DNA of 64,000 nt from a virus. The stretch is from positions 1 through 64,000 of the IMG/VR virus record IMGVR_UViG_3300044701_002494. The stretch is one strand, 5' to 3'. Positions 12,653 to 21,982 of the stretch are shown in pieces. Made by a program: the position numbers and the translations under genes. Numbering within the stretch: the stretch's first letter is position 1; each line of letters starts with the position of its first letter. The notes beneath the pieces were generated by a model. The model saw only the letters and a program-made list of their open reading frames with translations. It was not told the origin of the DNA and searched no databases.

Positions 12653-13689
12653 TTGTTTCCTCCTTGTTGAGATTTCTGCCAATTGCCATAGACTTTACCT
12701 GCCTGAGCAACAAAATCTCTATATGATTTCCTAACTTCAGAAGGAATTTGTTTTCTTATTTCATAAGGAACTGTCTTTCTTACATTTGAAAGAACATCTT
12801 TAGTTGTTAACTTTTTACCATAATCACCTCTAATTGCCTTTGCCGCCGCTTCCCCTGCTTTAGAACCCAGAGTATATCCAGCAACACTACCACCAATCGC
12901 CCCAGGAATACCAAGAACACCCCCCACAGCGCCCCCCAGAGCGCCACCAGCAAGTGCTCCAGCAGATTTAAGAGCAGCAACACCAGCAGCAGTCTTTTTG
13001 CTTGCCCCTGCTGATCTTGCTGTATCATATCCAGTCTTTGCTTCTAATCCAGCACCAATAATTCCTGCAGTTTTACCAAGATTGCCTAAGGTTTTTTTAG
13101 CACTTGAAGCAAATGCTGCTCGTTGTGCAGATTTTGCTGCTTGATTAGTTTTTAATATATCCTTTAATGCATCGGCAGACGATTGAGTTCTTGATGCTGC
13201 TGATACTTTTTCTACACTGGTGGAAAGTTTTGTAGGTCCTTGCCATGCTTGAGTTCTATTGGAGGATGTTACTTTTGGTTTAGATAATGTAGAAACAGGT
13301 GCTGGTAATGATTTTGGAGTAGTAGAAGTAGATTGAGATATAGAAGTTGTTTGGGTTTTTACAGGAGTTTTTACAATCCTAGTTTTAATTGACTTTTTAG
13401 GTTTACTTTTAATCTCTAATCTAGAAATTATTTCCTCCGGAGTTGTGGATCCTTTTGGCATATTAGTTATAATTATTGACTCTGGAGTCTTAATTGCTTT
13501 TACTTTTGCTTTTTTTCTAGCAACTTCTTTTTCATAAGCAGCAGTTGCTTCAGGATTTTGTGCTCTCATTTCATCATCAGAAAGCACGGGGGTTTGTGCA
13601 AGTTTTTTTCTTGCTGCTTCTACATCTATCTTTTGCTTCTCCAAAAACTCTTTTCTACCTTCGTTTATAAATTTCCTAAAACTTTTCAT
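12649..13689 (-). CDS. late protein with capsid-targeting-like N-terminus and glycine-zipper segment
   Basis: It begins MKSFRKFINEGRKEF, in which I-N-E at residues 8-10 matches both the targeting pattern and the gp21 cleavage consensus. A long Ser/Thr/Pro/Lys-rich middle leads to a glycine-zipper region at about residues 235-270 (AGALAGGALGGAVGGVLGIP, then GAIGGSVAGYTLGSKAGEAA). Such segments insert into membranes in other proteins. A late promoter lies 18 nt upstream. It could be ejected with the DNA and reach the host membrane; that is inference. Confidence 0.6.
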   Translation of the reverse strand: MKSFRKFINEGRKEFLEKQKIDVEAARKKLAQTPVLSDDEMRAQNPEATAAYEKEVARKKAKVKAIKTPESIIITNMPKGSTTPEEIISRLEIKSKPKKSIKTRIVKTPVKTQTTSISQSTSTTPKSLPAPVSTLSKPKVTSSNRTQAWQGPTKLSTSVEKVSAASRTQSSADALKDILKTNQAAKSAQRAAFASSAKKTLGNLGKTAGIIGAGLEAKTGYDTARSAGASKKTAAGVAALKSAGALAGGALGGAVGGVLGIPGAIGGSVAGYTLGSKAGEAAAKAIRGDYGKKLTTKDVLSNVRKTVPYEIRKQIPSEVRKSYRDFVAQAGKVYGNWQKSQQGGNK

Positions 13690-13706
13690 CTTACAGATTT
13701 TTTAGG

Positions 13707-13714
13707 TATTTATA
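13707..13714 (-). promoter_or_regulatory. late promoter TATAAATA
   Basis: A perfect box 18 nt before the ATG at 13689, continuous with the T-run of the terminator at 13721-13739. Confidence 0.8.
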
Positions 13715-13720
13715 AAAAAA

Positions 13721-13739
13721 GAGGGGATCAAGTCCCCTC
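13721..13739 (-). terminator. terminator of the nrdA-nrdB operon, fused to a late promoter
   Basis: A 7-bp stem (GAGGGGA/TCCCCTC) and T7 run directly into TATAAATA. The stop of the 50-aa gene lies in the loop. Confidence 0.85.
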
Positions 13740-13880
13740 ATTACCTAACCATTCTTTTTTATAATCATAATCACCAAACAGAAATTCATCACTTTCTGCT
13801 GCTTCTTTGTATGCGTTCAGGATTTCCTGTTCGCACCATTCATCATAGTTGGAATCCTGAGAAAGTATCTTTGGTAACAT
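13728..13880 (-). CDS. small acidic protein after nrdB, 50 aa
   Basis: The ORF reads MLPKILSQDSNYDEWCEQEI and ends DYKKEWLGNEGT. It starts 38 nt inside nrdB in another frame and ends in the terminator loop. Glutaredoxin genes often follow nrdB in phages, but no CxxC is present here, so it is not one. Function unknown. Confidence 0.5.
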   Translation of the reverse strand: MLPKILSQDSNYDEWCEQEILNAYKEAAESDEFLFGDYDYKKEWLGNEGT

Positions 13881-15024
13881 CTTGCTTAATCCCACCTACT
13901 ATGTAGGACTCAACTTCCGTTTCCTGGGGTGCCACTTGAAGTCCTTTAGAAGAAATCCAATGATCCGTCCAAGGAAGTGGATTATTCTTCGCAGGAATAT
14001 CATAAAGTGGGCGAAGACCAATTGCCTTCATTCTACGATTTGCAATCCATTCAACATATTGCTGAAGAAGTTTATCATTCAGTCCAATCATTGATCCATC
14101 TTTAAATAGATACTCTGCCCAAAGTTTTTCCTGATTGACTGCAGTTTCAAAAGTCTTGTAAACCCATTGCTCTTCTTCTTTAGAAATCTTTGCCATCTCA
14201 GGGTCATCACCTTCTTTCCACTTATTCAGGATATTTTGAGTGATGACCAAGTGCTGATTCTCATCTCTAGCAATCAGAGAGATGATTTTTGCACTTCCTT
14301 CCATAAGTTTGAGTTCGCCAAAAGCAAAACTGCAAGCGAAACTGACATAAAAGCGAATACCTTCAAGAATATTAACGTTTGCAACTGCTCGGAACAGTTT
14401 ACGTTTGAGTTCATATCTTGCCTCTTGTGCATAAGGGACTTGTTCTAATGCATGAACCCACTCATTTGAATTGTCATAACGATGAGCACTATTGATGAAG
14501 TCGTTGTATGCCTGAGTTACACTCACGGCACGTTCTAAAATACGGTCATCTCTGAGAATAGTATCAAAAACTTCAGATGGGTCTGAATAAACGTTTTTGA
14601 TGATATATGTGTATGAGCGACTATGAATCATCTCCATAAATTCCCATACCTTCATACACGCTTCCAGTTCGGGAAGGGAGCAGTATGGAGAAAATGCCAT
14701 ACCGGGACCTCTTCCCTGAACAGAATCCAACATAACCTGATATTTTAGGTTGCTGGTAAAGATATGTTTTTGCTCTGGGCGTAGCATATGATAGTCGCTA
14801 CGATCTTTTTGAAGAGAAACCTCTTCTGGTCTCCAGAAATAACCAAGTTGCTGTGTTGTTAGTTTATCGAAGATTGGATATTTGTAAGAATCATATCTTT
14901 GAATTCCTAATGGTTGTCCAAAAAACATTGGTTGCTTTTTAGTGTCTACTTCTTTGGAATTAAAAACGGTCATAGAATCAACCATTTTCTTATCCTGTGA
15001 ATTGGTTTTGAAACTAAATGTCAT
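13843..15024 (-). CDS. nrdB: class I ribonucleotide reductase, beta subunit
   Basis: The 393-aa product carries the di-iron and radical motifs of R2 proteins: Asp in LDSVQGRGP, Glu and His in WEFMEMIHSRSYTYI with the expected radical tyrosine, Glu in NILEGIRFYVSF, and Glu/His in IARDENQHL. It supplies the tyrosyl radical for NrdA to make deoxynucleotides. It lies 42 nt downstream of nrdA and is presumably cotranscribed with it and the primase. Confidence 0.95.
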   Translation of the reverse strand: MTFSFKTNSQDKKMVDSMTVFNSKEVDTKKQPMFFGQPLGIQRYDSYKYPIFDKLTTQQLGYFWRPEEVSLQKDRSDYHMLRPEQKHIFTSNLKYQVMLDSVQGRGPGMAFSPYCSLPELEACMKVWEFMEMIHSRSYTYIIKNVYSDPSEVFDTILRDDRILERAVSVTQAYNDFINSAHRYDNSNEWVHALEQVPYAQEARYELKRKLFRAVANVNILEGIRFYVSFACSFAFGELKLMEGSAKIISLIARDENQHLVITQNILNKWKEGDDPEMAKISKEEEQWVYKTFETAVNQEKLWAEYLFKDGSMIGLNDKLLQQYVEWIANRRMKAIGLRPLYDIPAKNNPLPWTDHWISSKGLQVAPQETEVESYIVGGIKQDVTKDTFSGFQL

Positions 15025-15066
15025 AATTTTTCTACTAAACTATCTCAACTGTTATATTTAACGGGA

Positions 15067-17367
15067 TTAGATTTTGCAACTTTCACAGTCGTCCTCTTCG
15101 GCACTCATAATATCATCAAGAAGAGATTCAAGTTTTTGCTTTTTCTCTTCAACGACTTCATCAGTTTTATTATCATAAGTATTTTGATAGTATGCTGTTT
15201 TCCATCCCATCTTCCAGCACATAAGAAGGTCCTGCGCCATTACTGAAGTCGGGACTTCATTATCTGGATAATTTTCTGGATTATAAGACCAGTTTCCAGA
15301 AATTGCTTGGTCAAAGAACTTTTGCATTACAGCAACCACATTGATATAACCACGATTGCTAGGCATATCCCACAGAAGCGTATAATTGTTCTTAAGTGTT
15401 TGATACTGGGGAACAATCTGCTTAAGTGGTCCTTTCTTCGATTTTTTAATGGACAAGTATCCTCTAGGTGGTTCGATTCCATTAGTTGCATTTGACACAA
15501 CGGAACTGCTCTCCGAAGGCATCTGTGCGGACAGTGTTGAGTTCCTAACTCCGTACTGTTTAACCAATACTCTAAGTGCTTCCCAATCATACTTCAATTC
15601 GTTTGGTACAATTTCATCAACATCCTTTTTGTATGTATCGATTGGGAGAATACCCTGAGCATACTTAGTGCGATGCGAATATTCACAGGCACCTTTCTCT
15701 TTCGCAAGATTTACGGTTGCTTGAATCAGGTAATATTGAAATGCCTCAGTAAGATTATGGACTAGTTTCCAAGCACCAGGATCATCATAATGCTCACCAT
15801 GCTTAGCAAGATAGTGAGCAAGACCAATATAACCTACACCAAGCGAACGGCGTGCTCTGGTGGCAATTTCTGCTGCTTTAACTGGGTATCCTTGAAAATC
15901 AATGAGTTCATCAAGAGAGCGAACAGAAAGATCGCAGAGAACTTCAAGATCTTCAAGGTCTCTGAGTTTTCCGACATTAATTGCACTAAGGATGCACAAA
16001 GCGATTTCACCATCAGTATCATCAATGTGCTGAAGTGGTTTAGTTGGCAAAGTAATCTCTTGGCAGAGGTTACTCATTTCAACCTTATCAAGGAATGATG
16101 AGTGAGAATTGCAGTGGTCGATATTCATAATATAAAGACGACCAGTTTCTGCTCGTTCTTTCAGGAGATCCAGAAAGAGTTCTTGAGCACCGATAGTTTT
16201 TCTTGGAATAGACTCATCTCGTTCATAACGAACATATAAGTCGTCAAATCCATCAGTGCCAAAAGCATCATACAGACCAGGAACGGAGTGGGGAGAGAAG
16301 AGAGAAATTTCTTCGTTACGGATGAATCGTTCATAGAAGAGTTTAGAGATTTGGATAGAATAGTCTAACTTACGAACGCGATTATCTTCGGTTCCTTTGT
16401 TGTTTTTTAATACTAGGATATCTTCTATTTCTTGGTGCCAGATTGGGAAGTGGACTGTCGCGGATCCACCTCGTATGCCATTTTGCGTGCAACATCTGAC
16501 AGTTGCTTCAAACTTCTTGAGAAATGGTACAACACCCGTGTGTTGAACTTCTCCACCTCTGATTTTGCTGTTGATGCCACGGATTCGACCAGCGTTGATG
16601 CCGATTCCCGCCCTCTGTGCAACGTATCTGCCAATAGCCATATCACTAGTAAAGATACTATCGAGGGTGTCATCAACATCAACAAGAACACAACTAGCAT
16701 ATTGTCTAAGCGGTGTTCGCACTCCTGCCATGATTGGTGTTGGAATGTTGATTTTGTGTTTGGAGATTGCGTCATAATACCTCTTAACGTAATCTAGGCG
16801 TGTTTCCTTTGGATATTTTGAGAAAATAGTTGCAGCAATCAATAAGTACATGAACTGTGGTGTTTCATAAAGTTCTCCAGTACTTCTATCTTGCACTAGG
16901 TACTTATCAACGACTTGACGTAGACCTGCATAAGTGAACATATAATCACGACTATGATCAATGAACGACTCAAGTTTATCAAACTCTTCGTCAGTATACA
17001 TGTCAAGAATTTCTGAATCATAGACACCTCTACCAACGGCAAGAAGTACATGCTGCTTAACAGTAGGACAATCGTGCATACGACCAAACAACTGCTTGCG
17101 AAGAGCGAAAAGAAGCAAGCGAGCAGCGACGAACTGATAGTTGGGATGCTCCAAATCAATAAGATCAGAAGCAGAACGAATTAAAATCTCCTGAATTTCT
17201 GCAGTTGTAATACCATCATAAAATTGGATACCTGATTGCATCTCTACTTGAGATGCCGATACACCTGCCAAGTCTTTGCAGGATTCTTCCACCATAACGT
17301 GGAGTTTATTTAGATCGAGGGGTTCAGTTTTACCATTTCGTTTAATAACTTTTGTTCCGTTACTCAT
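15067..17367 (-). CDS. nrdA: class I ribonucleotide reductase, alpha subunit
   Basis: The 766-aa product has an N-terminal ATP-cone (VIKRNGKTEPLDLNKL), the substrate cysteines (QYASCVLVDV and DGEIALCILS), the NLCQEITLPT active-site motif and a C-terminal CESCKI tail for thioredoxin or glutaredoxin reduction. It reduces ribonucleotides with NrdB. The start at 17367 is chosen because ATGA overlaps the primase stop; an ATG 12 nt earlier would add four residues. Confidence 0.95.
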   Translation of the reverse strand: MSNGTKVIKRNGKTEPLDLNKLHVMVEESCKDLAGVSASQVEMQSGIQFYDGITTAEIQEILIRSASDLIDLEHPNYQFVAARLLLFALRKQLFGRMHDCPTVKQHVLLAVGRGVYDSEILDMYTDEEFDKLESFIDHSRDYMFTYAGLRQVVDKYLVQDRSTGELYETPQFMYLLIAATIFSKYPKETRLDYVKRYYDAISKHKINIPTPIMAGVRTPLRQYASCVLVDVDDTLDSIFTSDMAIGRYVAQRAGIGINAGRIRGINSKIRGGEVQHTGVVPFLKKFEATVRCCTQNGIRGGSATVHFPIWHQEIEDILVLKNNKGTEDNRVRKLDYSIQISKLFYERFIRNEEISLFSPHSVPGLYDAFGTDGFDDLYVRYERDESIPRKTIGAQELFLDLLKERAETGRLYIMNIDHCNSHSSFLDKVEMSNLCQEITLPTKPLQHIDDTDGEIALCILSAINVGKLRDLEDLEVLCDLSVRSLDELIDFQGYPVKAAEIATRARRSLGVGYIGLAHYLAKHGEHYDDPGAWKLVHNLTEAFQYYLIQATVNLAKEKGACEYSHRTKYAQGILPIDTYKKDVDEIVPNELKYDWEALRVLVKQYGVRNSTLSAQMPSESSSVVSNATNGIEPPRGYLSIKKSKKGPLKQIVPQYQTLKNNYTLLWDMPSNRGYINVVAVMQKFFDQAISGNWSYNPENYPDNEVPTSVMAQDLLMCWKMGWKTAYYQNTYDNKTDEVVEEKKQKLESLLDDIMSAEEDDCESCKI

Positions 17368-18335
17368 ACTTTTTTCCAATTGTTAAACTTAATTTTTGCT
17401 TTTAAACCTGAATAGATATTTGATTGTAACACATCCATAACATTAAGTCCAGAGAGCACCATATCATTAATATCTTTTTGCTCAATGAATGATGGCCAAA
17501 TAATCACCTTATCACCTCTGTTGATTGTTTTTGATATTCGATTGACGATTTCTCGATTACGTGGTTCGTTATCAAAAACGTAAATATAATCGCTCCAACC
17601 AAACGACCTAATATCAACATCGGACCCACACATAGCAACAGCATTTTGTACAAACGTGGAGTCGAAGGGTCCTTCAACGATGTAAATGGATTTCGAAGTA
17701 TCGATTTGGTCCAACCCATAAATCTTCGGTGCGTCATCAGAAAGCATCACAGTAATATATTTAACAGAATTTGGACCTAATGCTCTTCCTTGAAACCCGA
17801 TTAAGTTTGAGTCAGTATCGTACATTGGTATAATAATGCGACTCTCATCTCTATCAATATTATCAAAAGTGTGTTTTTGAGTATTAGTCCACTCTTTAAA
17901 TTTATCAGCAAAGTAAAACTTTTCTGGATTCAGTTTCCTTTTTTCCAGGTATTCTCTAGCAGCAGGATTTTTAGATGCCTTTACCAAATCTAACTTCCTC
18001 TTGAAAGTTGGTTTGGTAAATTCAAACTTCGGTTCTTCCACTACAAAGTTTTTACCTGTATGTCCTTCCTTAAATTTCTCCAGAGTATATTGCTTATGAA
18101 GAACTGGATCTAATTCTTTAAGGAAGTTATTGAAAGATAAACTAGCACCACAGTTATGACACTTGAAGTTGGTGTTATTCTTGACAGGATAGATATATCC
18201 TCTTGTTTTATTTTTATTTTTTTGAGAGTCACCACATAGTGGACATCGGAAGTTGTAGAGATCTGCCTTGACTCTCTTGAATTTTTGTAGTCGTGATGAA
18301 ACGAGTCCAATATACTTGGAGTCAATCAAATCCAT
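17364..18335 (-). CDS. gp61: DNA primase, T4 gp61-type
   Basis: An N-terminal zinc-binding domain (CPLCGDSQ and CHNC) is followed by a TOPRIM-like core with SIYIVEGPFDSTFVQ and YIYVFDNEPRN, supplying the acidic metal ligands. It makes RNA primers for lagging-strand synthesis with the gp41 helicase, encoded 7 kb away. Its stop overlaps nrdA by ATGA. Confidence 0.9.
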   Translation of the reverse strand: MDLIDSKYIGLVSSRLQKFKRVKADLYNFRCPLCGDSQKNKNKTRGYIYPVKNNTNFKCHNCGASLSFNNFLKELDPVLHKQYTLEKFKEGHTGKNFVVEEPKFEFTKPTFKRKLDLVKASKNPAAREYLEKRKLNPEKFYFADKFKEWTNTQKHTFDNIDRDESRIIIPMYDTDSNLIGFQGRALGPNSVKYITVMLSDDAPKIYGLDQIDTSKSIYIVEGPFDSTFVQNAVAMCGSDVDIRSFGWSDYIYVFDNEPRNREIVNRISKTINRGDKVIIWPSFIEQKDINDMVLSGLNVMDVLQSNIYSGLKAKIKFNNWKKV

Positions 18336-18348
18336 TCTAAAGAGTTTA

Positions 18349-18705
18349 TTAGTTCGTTCTCTCTATTGTAGCAGGAGTTGGAGATGGAGTCAATAACCTT
18401 GGAACAAATGCGTTTATGATACCAATTAAAGCGACTATGACAGCAAGAACTCCACCTGCTTGCCAACGAAACTTATATAATCCATCAACCTTTAATTCAA
18501 TATTATCAACTTTTTTACAAATATCTTCATCTGCTTTCGCTTGAACACTTATTCTTTCATCATGAACAGCAAGCATTTTGCAAATATTTTGGTTTGTTTC
18601 ACTCAAAGTTTGAATAGCAGTATCAACTTTATCAATAATTTGTTCGTGTGCTTTAAATCGTTCTTGGAGTACAGCTAATTGAATTTGAGAATTATTGCCA
18701 AACAT
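18349..18705 (-). CDS. coiled-coil protein with C-terminal membrane segment
   Basis: Starting MFGNNSQIQLAVLQERFKAH, the first 80 residues are a heptad-rich helix. They are followed by a membrane span (WQAGGVLAVIVALIGIINAF) and a short tail. This layout resembles XhlA-like or other phage membrane proteins with a cytoplasmic coiled coil. A start at 18735 would add ten residues; 18705 is chosen because it lies just after the upstream stop. Function unknown. Confidence 0.6.
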   Translation of the reverse strand: MFGNNSQIQLAVLQERFKAHEQIIDKVDTAIQTLSETNQNICKMLAVHDERISVQAKADEDICKKVDNIELKVDGLYKFRWQAGGVLAVIVALIGIINAFVPRLLTPSPTPATIERTN

Positions 18706-18707
18706 CT

Positions 18708-18944
18708 TTATATCTGCGGAGGGTTTCTCATCCAACGTTTTCTAGATCCTATACCAAGATATATATTTTTTTTCTTTTTCTTAAAAACTGGTGGTGTTTC
18801 GGTTTGCGGATCAAACCCCAATCCTGCAGCATTTGCAACATTAATTGGTCCAGAAGAAATAACACCTTCTTCTTTCAAATTCCGAATAAGTTGAATTAAT
18901 TTATCTAATTTATCCATTAAATTGATTGCAACTGCATTAGGCAT
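18708..18944 (-). CDS. small protein, 78 aa, function unknown
   Basis: A helical N-terminal part (LMDKLDKLIQLIRNLKEEGV) leads to a Pro/Lys-rich tail (FKKKKKNIYLGIGSRKRW). GGAAG eight bases before the ATG at 18944 supports this start; an internal ATG at 18917 overlaps the upstream stop as TAATG and is the alternative. Confidence 0.55.
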   Translation of the reverse strand: MPNAVAINLMDKLDKLIQLIRNLKEEGVISSGPINVANAAGLGFDPQTETPPVFKKKKKNIYLGIGSRKRWMRNPPQI

Positions 18945-19288
18945 TGTTTATCTTCCAAAATATCATGAATTTGAGTTTTTGGATATTCTGGAAGACGATT
19001 TAAAAATATTAAAAAACTTTTTACAGATGGCCACAAATCCTTTTCAAGATTGTAAAAAAGTAAAGGAACTGTGGCATCATTAAAAACATTAAAGAGTATA
19101 ATTAAATGATTTAAAATTAAATGGGTTTTCAGTTCACCTGTATTTTTATATCTTTTTAATAATTTTTTAACATAACGAATTCTTTTCAAATCAACCTCAA
19201 AGTCATCCATTGTCAATGCTTGAGGATTATCATAGAATTTTATAGCAAATAACAAATAGTTATCTTCATTCAACTCATCAAATCTCAT
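18917..19288 (-). CDS. helical protein, 123 aa, function unknown
   Basis: The product is all-helical by appearance (MRFDELNEDNYLLFAIKFYD to IHDILEDKQCLMQLQS), with a hydrophobic centre (HLIILFNVFNDATVPLLFYN) that is probably buried rather than membrane-spanning. It follows the decoration-like protein gene by 9 nt and so shares its late promoter. Proteins of this size and position are frequent in cyanophages but unnamed. Confidence 0.6.
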   Translation of the reverse strand: MRFDELNEDNYLLFAIKFYDNPQALTMDDFEVDLKRIRYVKKLLKRYKNTGELKTHLILNHLIILFNVFNDATVPLLFYNLEKDLWPSVKSFLIFLNRLPEYPKTQIHDILEDKQCLMQLQSI

Positions 19289-19297
19289 ATCATATTA

Positions 19298-20068
19298 TCA
19301 GCTATCTGGGAATCTTGCGTCGTCACTAGCATCGGTTGTTGTTGAAATTCCACCGGCAACCAATACTTCACTCTTTACTCTCAGATTTCCATGAGTATCA
19401 ATATAAGTCATAATTCCTACCCATCCACTGTGAGCGACAGCATATTTAGTTGTTCTAGCAACACCAACTTCAATTTGGTCTACACCAAAAACATCTCTAA
19501 AATACCCATCTGTCCTTCTTGTAAATTGAACAGTATCTCCAGTAGCAATACCGACAGAAATTGTTGAGGCAAGACTTACGGTAGTTGCACCAATTGTCGA
19601 AATAACAAGATTGCTTCCACCATTTACAATTGCATCTCCTACAATTACATCTTTAGTTCCAATAACAACTGGAATAATATTAGTACCAATACCAGCATTA
19701 GTGGTAGCAGTTCCAGTTACTCCCAAATTAGCAAATGATGAACTAACATCATTTCTATTATTAAAAGTACTATCAAATAAAGTGTAAATTGGTTGTTGAT
19801 TGATATTATATACTGCTGCAGGAATGGTAGAGATTGCAACAAATGTTTCAGTACTAGCAATTGAAATTGTAGTAGATGTGAATCCAGTAATAACAGCCTG
19901 ACCGTAAGTTCCACCAGTTCCTACAGTTATAATATCTCCAGTTTTAATTCCAGCACTGGTAAAATTTGCAGAAATTGGACCTGGATCGGCAGTTACTGTC
20001 TTAGTTCCCAGATTAACGGAAACTAATCCCATTGAATAAACCGAATCGTTATTGCCCCAAAGAGCCAT
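19298..20068 (-). CDS. beta-rich virion-type structural protein
   Basis: The 256-aa sequence begins MALWGNNDSVYSMGLVSVN and is dominated by short Thr/Val/Ile/Gly strands (GDIITVGTGGTYGQAVITGF), as in phage head-decoration or tail adhesin domains. The C-terminal 60 residues (KYAVAHSGWVGIMTYIDTHG) look like a separate small fold. A late promoter lies 32 nt upstream. It is probably a virion protein; its position in the particle is not known. Confidence 0.6.
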   Translation of the reverse strand: MALWGNNDSVYSMGLVSVNLGTKTVTADPGPISANFTSAGIKTGDIITVGTGGTYGQAVITGFTSTTISIASTETFVAISTIPAAVYNINQQPIYTLFDSTFNNRNDVSSSFANLGVTGTATTNAGIGTNIIPVVIGTKDVIVGDAIVNGGSNLVISTIGATTVSLASTISVGIATGDTVQFTRRTDGYFRDVFGVDQIEVGVARTTKYAVAHSGWVGIMTYIDTHGNLRVKSEVLVAGGISTTTDASDDARFPDS

Positions 20069-20099
20069 GTTCCCTTACCTATAAATTCTTTTCTAGAGA

Positions 20100-20107
20100 T
20101 ATTTATA
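20100..20107 (-). promoter_or_regulatory. late promoter TATAAATA
   Basis: A perfect box 32 nt before the start at 20068, continuous with the T8 run of the upstream terminator. Confidence 0.8.
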
Positions 20108-20114
20108 AAAAAAA

Positions 20115-20136
20115 GAGACCTTTACTTTTTAGTCTC
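20115..20136 (-). terminator. terminator fused to a late promoter
   Basis: A GAGAC/GTCTC stem is followed by a T8 run that runs into TATAAATA. It overlaps the last codons of the 54-aa gene. Confidence 0.7.
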
Positions 20137-20286
20137 CTTTCGTAACACAATTTTTAGAAAATGTGTAATGAGGTCAAGCAATCCATTCTCTTCAAATCTT
20201 TTTGTTTTTGCTAACCACTCAGATGCAGTTAGTAATAGACCAAGAGCAATGGTTACTCCCCAGTTAGTTGCAAAACACGTAATCAT
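20122..20286 (-). CDS. small membrane protein, 54 aa
   Basis: The ORF reads MITCFATNWGVTIALGLLLT, then ASEWLAKTKRFEENGLLDLI. One hydrophobic helix lies at residues 8-22. The start overlaps the preceding stop (ATGA). No function is assigned; a minor membrane role is possible. Confidence 0.6.
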   Translation of the reverse strand: MITCFATNWGVTIALGLLLTASEWLAKTKRFEENGLLDLITHFLKIVLRKETKK

Positions 20287-20456
20287 ACTTGTGGTTTAAA
20301 GAGAAGTTCTTTAACAACCTTAAGAATTTCATTATCAATACTGTTATCTGTAGAATCTACATACTTCTCAAGAAGAGAAATAACAAGATTCTTAACTGCT
20401 GGATGTGTAGCAATATGTAGAAGAATTGGCTTTACAACTGTTACTACTGCTCCCAT
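20283..20456 (-). CDS. small helical protein, 57 aa
   Basis: The ORF reads MGAVVTVVKPILLHIATHPA and continues VKNLVISLLEKYVDSTDNSI. It has a GGAGG ribosome binding site seven bases upstream and is coupled to the next small gene by ATGA. The helix is amphipathic. Function unknown. Confidence 0.6.
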   Translation of the reverse strand: MGAVVTVVKPILLHIATHPAVKNLVISLLEKYVDSTDNSIDNEILKVVKELLFKPQV

Positions 20457-20495
20457 GATGTCCTCCGTGTGAAGAGTATCCTGGGATATTTAGTG

Positions 20496-21974
20496 TCAGT
20501 CAAACCTTGAACTTTGCATATCCTGCGATCTTTGAGCAGCAGCACGTCGAGCAGCAACTTTTTGAGCAGGGGATCTTGGTCCACCATATTCACCAGCAGT
20601 GGGTGGTTTTTTGCCAGGAACTTTTTTACGCTGCCCTTCTGGTTTACCTTGCATTCCACGAATGGTTTTCTTTACTGCACGATATGCTAAATCCGAACTT
20701 CCACCACTTTCTTTACCCTGCTCCCTTTCAAGACGATTTAACTCGTCAAGTTGGTCGCCATCTGGTTCATAAGAAGATGCCATAACAATAGGATTTTTAG
20801 CACCCATTGCCCTTAATTTATTCTTCACTAAATTTATTTTAGCATAATCGCCACGAGTGTCTCTTTCATTTTCTTTATCACTACCTTTATCATCACAACC
20901 ACATTCTGCTGCCTCTCCCACATTTTCAGGAAGACCTTTGTGCTTTGTTTTAGCAAATTTCTTTGCTTCTTTTTTAGTTATACCCTTTGCAGCTGCTGCC
21001 ACCTCAGGAGATGCTGGATCTTCACCTTTCTTAGCAGCATAAACCATTCCCATAAAACGTTGCTGAGCCTTACTTACCGCCTTTTCAACAATAACTTTAC
21101 CTTCCAATTCAGTATGTGCTACCTGAAGACCTGGATATCTTTTTGAACTTCCACTACCAGGAATTTCGGGAGCAATAACTATTTTATTTTTTCCCTTCAT
21201 AGGTTTAATTTGAGAATTATTTGAATCCTCCGTTTTGACCTCACCAATAAATTCCTCACCTAATCCTTTTCTTTTTGCAATTTCAGAACCACGAACCTTT
21301 CTACGATTTAATAGATACTTATCAGTTTTATCATGATCACCATCATTATCAATATCCTTATCTTCTTTTCCTACTGGGTCTAATGATTTTCCTGCCTTTG
21401 CTCTTGCAGTCATTTCACCCTTGTTTTTTTCACCTTCATAAGGTTCGCCATATCCAGTCATTTCAACAGACTCAATGTTTGGATTTGCACGAAGAGAGCT
21501 AATTTTATCACGGGTTGCATATCTTACATATGATCTACCACTCTTATCAACGACCTTAACTTTATACTTTCTATGCTCTGCAGTTTCTAACTTTTCCATA
21601 TAAGTTAGACGGATTGGTTCTTCAACCTTAATATTTTCTACAAAAACTTTATATAATGCATTTGCTAAATTATCAGAAGCAAAATCTCCAATATTAAAAT
21701 CTTCCGCTTGCATTCCACCCTTACCAAAAAGTTTTGCCTTTACCATTGTTTTTTCCTGTCCACTCATACTACTGTTTTGCATATATTGAGAATACGCTTG
21801 GCGAAGAGGGATTTCTTCTCTTCTTGCCCTATAACGAATGTCATAAATTGCTTGCTTTACTCTTTTTTCGGGAGACTTCCCACCTTCTTCATGACCAAGT
21901 TTTCCACCTTTAGAAGCATCTGCAGCTTGTGGGAACTTTCTTGCAGGAAGTTCCTCAGCAATATGTTTTTTCAT
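20496..21974 (-). CDS. late multidomain protein with DUF3008-like segment, probably virion-associated
   Basis: The 492-aa product starts MKKHIAEELPARKF, where I-A-E matches the gp21 cleavage consensus. Recognisable parts are KDIDNDGDHDKTDKYL, a calcium-loop-like segment at about 210, and QQRFMGMVYAAKKG through KGITKKEAKKFAKTKHKGLP at about 310-350, which resembles DUF3008. CGCDDKGSDK and a Lys/Arg-rich tail follow. A late promoter lies 35 nt upstream. A packaged or structural role is inferred. Confidence 0.6.
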   Translation of the reverse strand: MKKHIAEELPARKFPQAADASKGGKLGHEEGGKSPEKRVKQAIYDIRYRARREEIPLRQAYSQYMQNSSMSGQEKTMVKAKLFGKGGMQAEDFNIGDFASDNLANALYKVFVENIKVEEPIRLTYMEKLETAEHRKYKVKVVDKSGRSYVRYATRDKISSLRANPNIESVEMTGYGEPYEGEKNKGEMTARAKAGKSLDPVGKEDKDIDNDGDHDKTDKYLLNRRKVRGSEIAKRKGLGEEFIGEVKTEDSNNSQIKPMKGKNKIVIAPEIPGSGSSKRYPGLQVAHTELEGKVIVEKAVSKAQQRFMGMVYAAKKGEDPASPEVAAAAKGITKKEAKKFAKTKHKGLPENVGEAAECGCDDKGSDKENERDTRGDYAKINLVKNKLRAMGAKNPIVMASSYEPDGDQLDELNRLEREQGKESGGSSDLAYRAVKKTIRGMQGKPEGQRKKVPGKKPPTAGEYGGPRSPAQKVAARRAAAQRSQDMQSSRFD

Positions 21975-21982
21975 GAGAAAAT

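Noticed and set aside
13728-13880. Glutaredoxin (nrdC) after nrdB
   Set aside because: The ORF has no CxxC active site and is too short.
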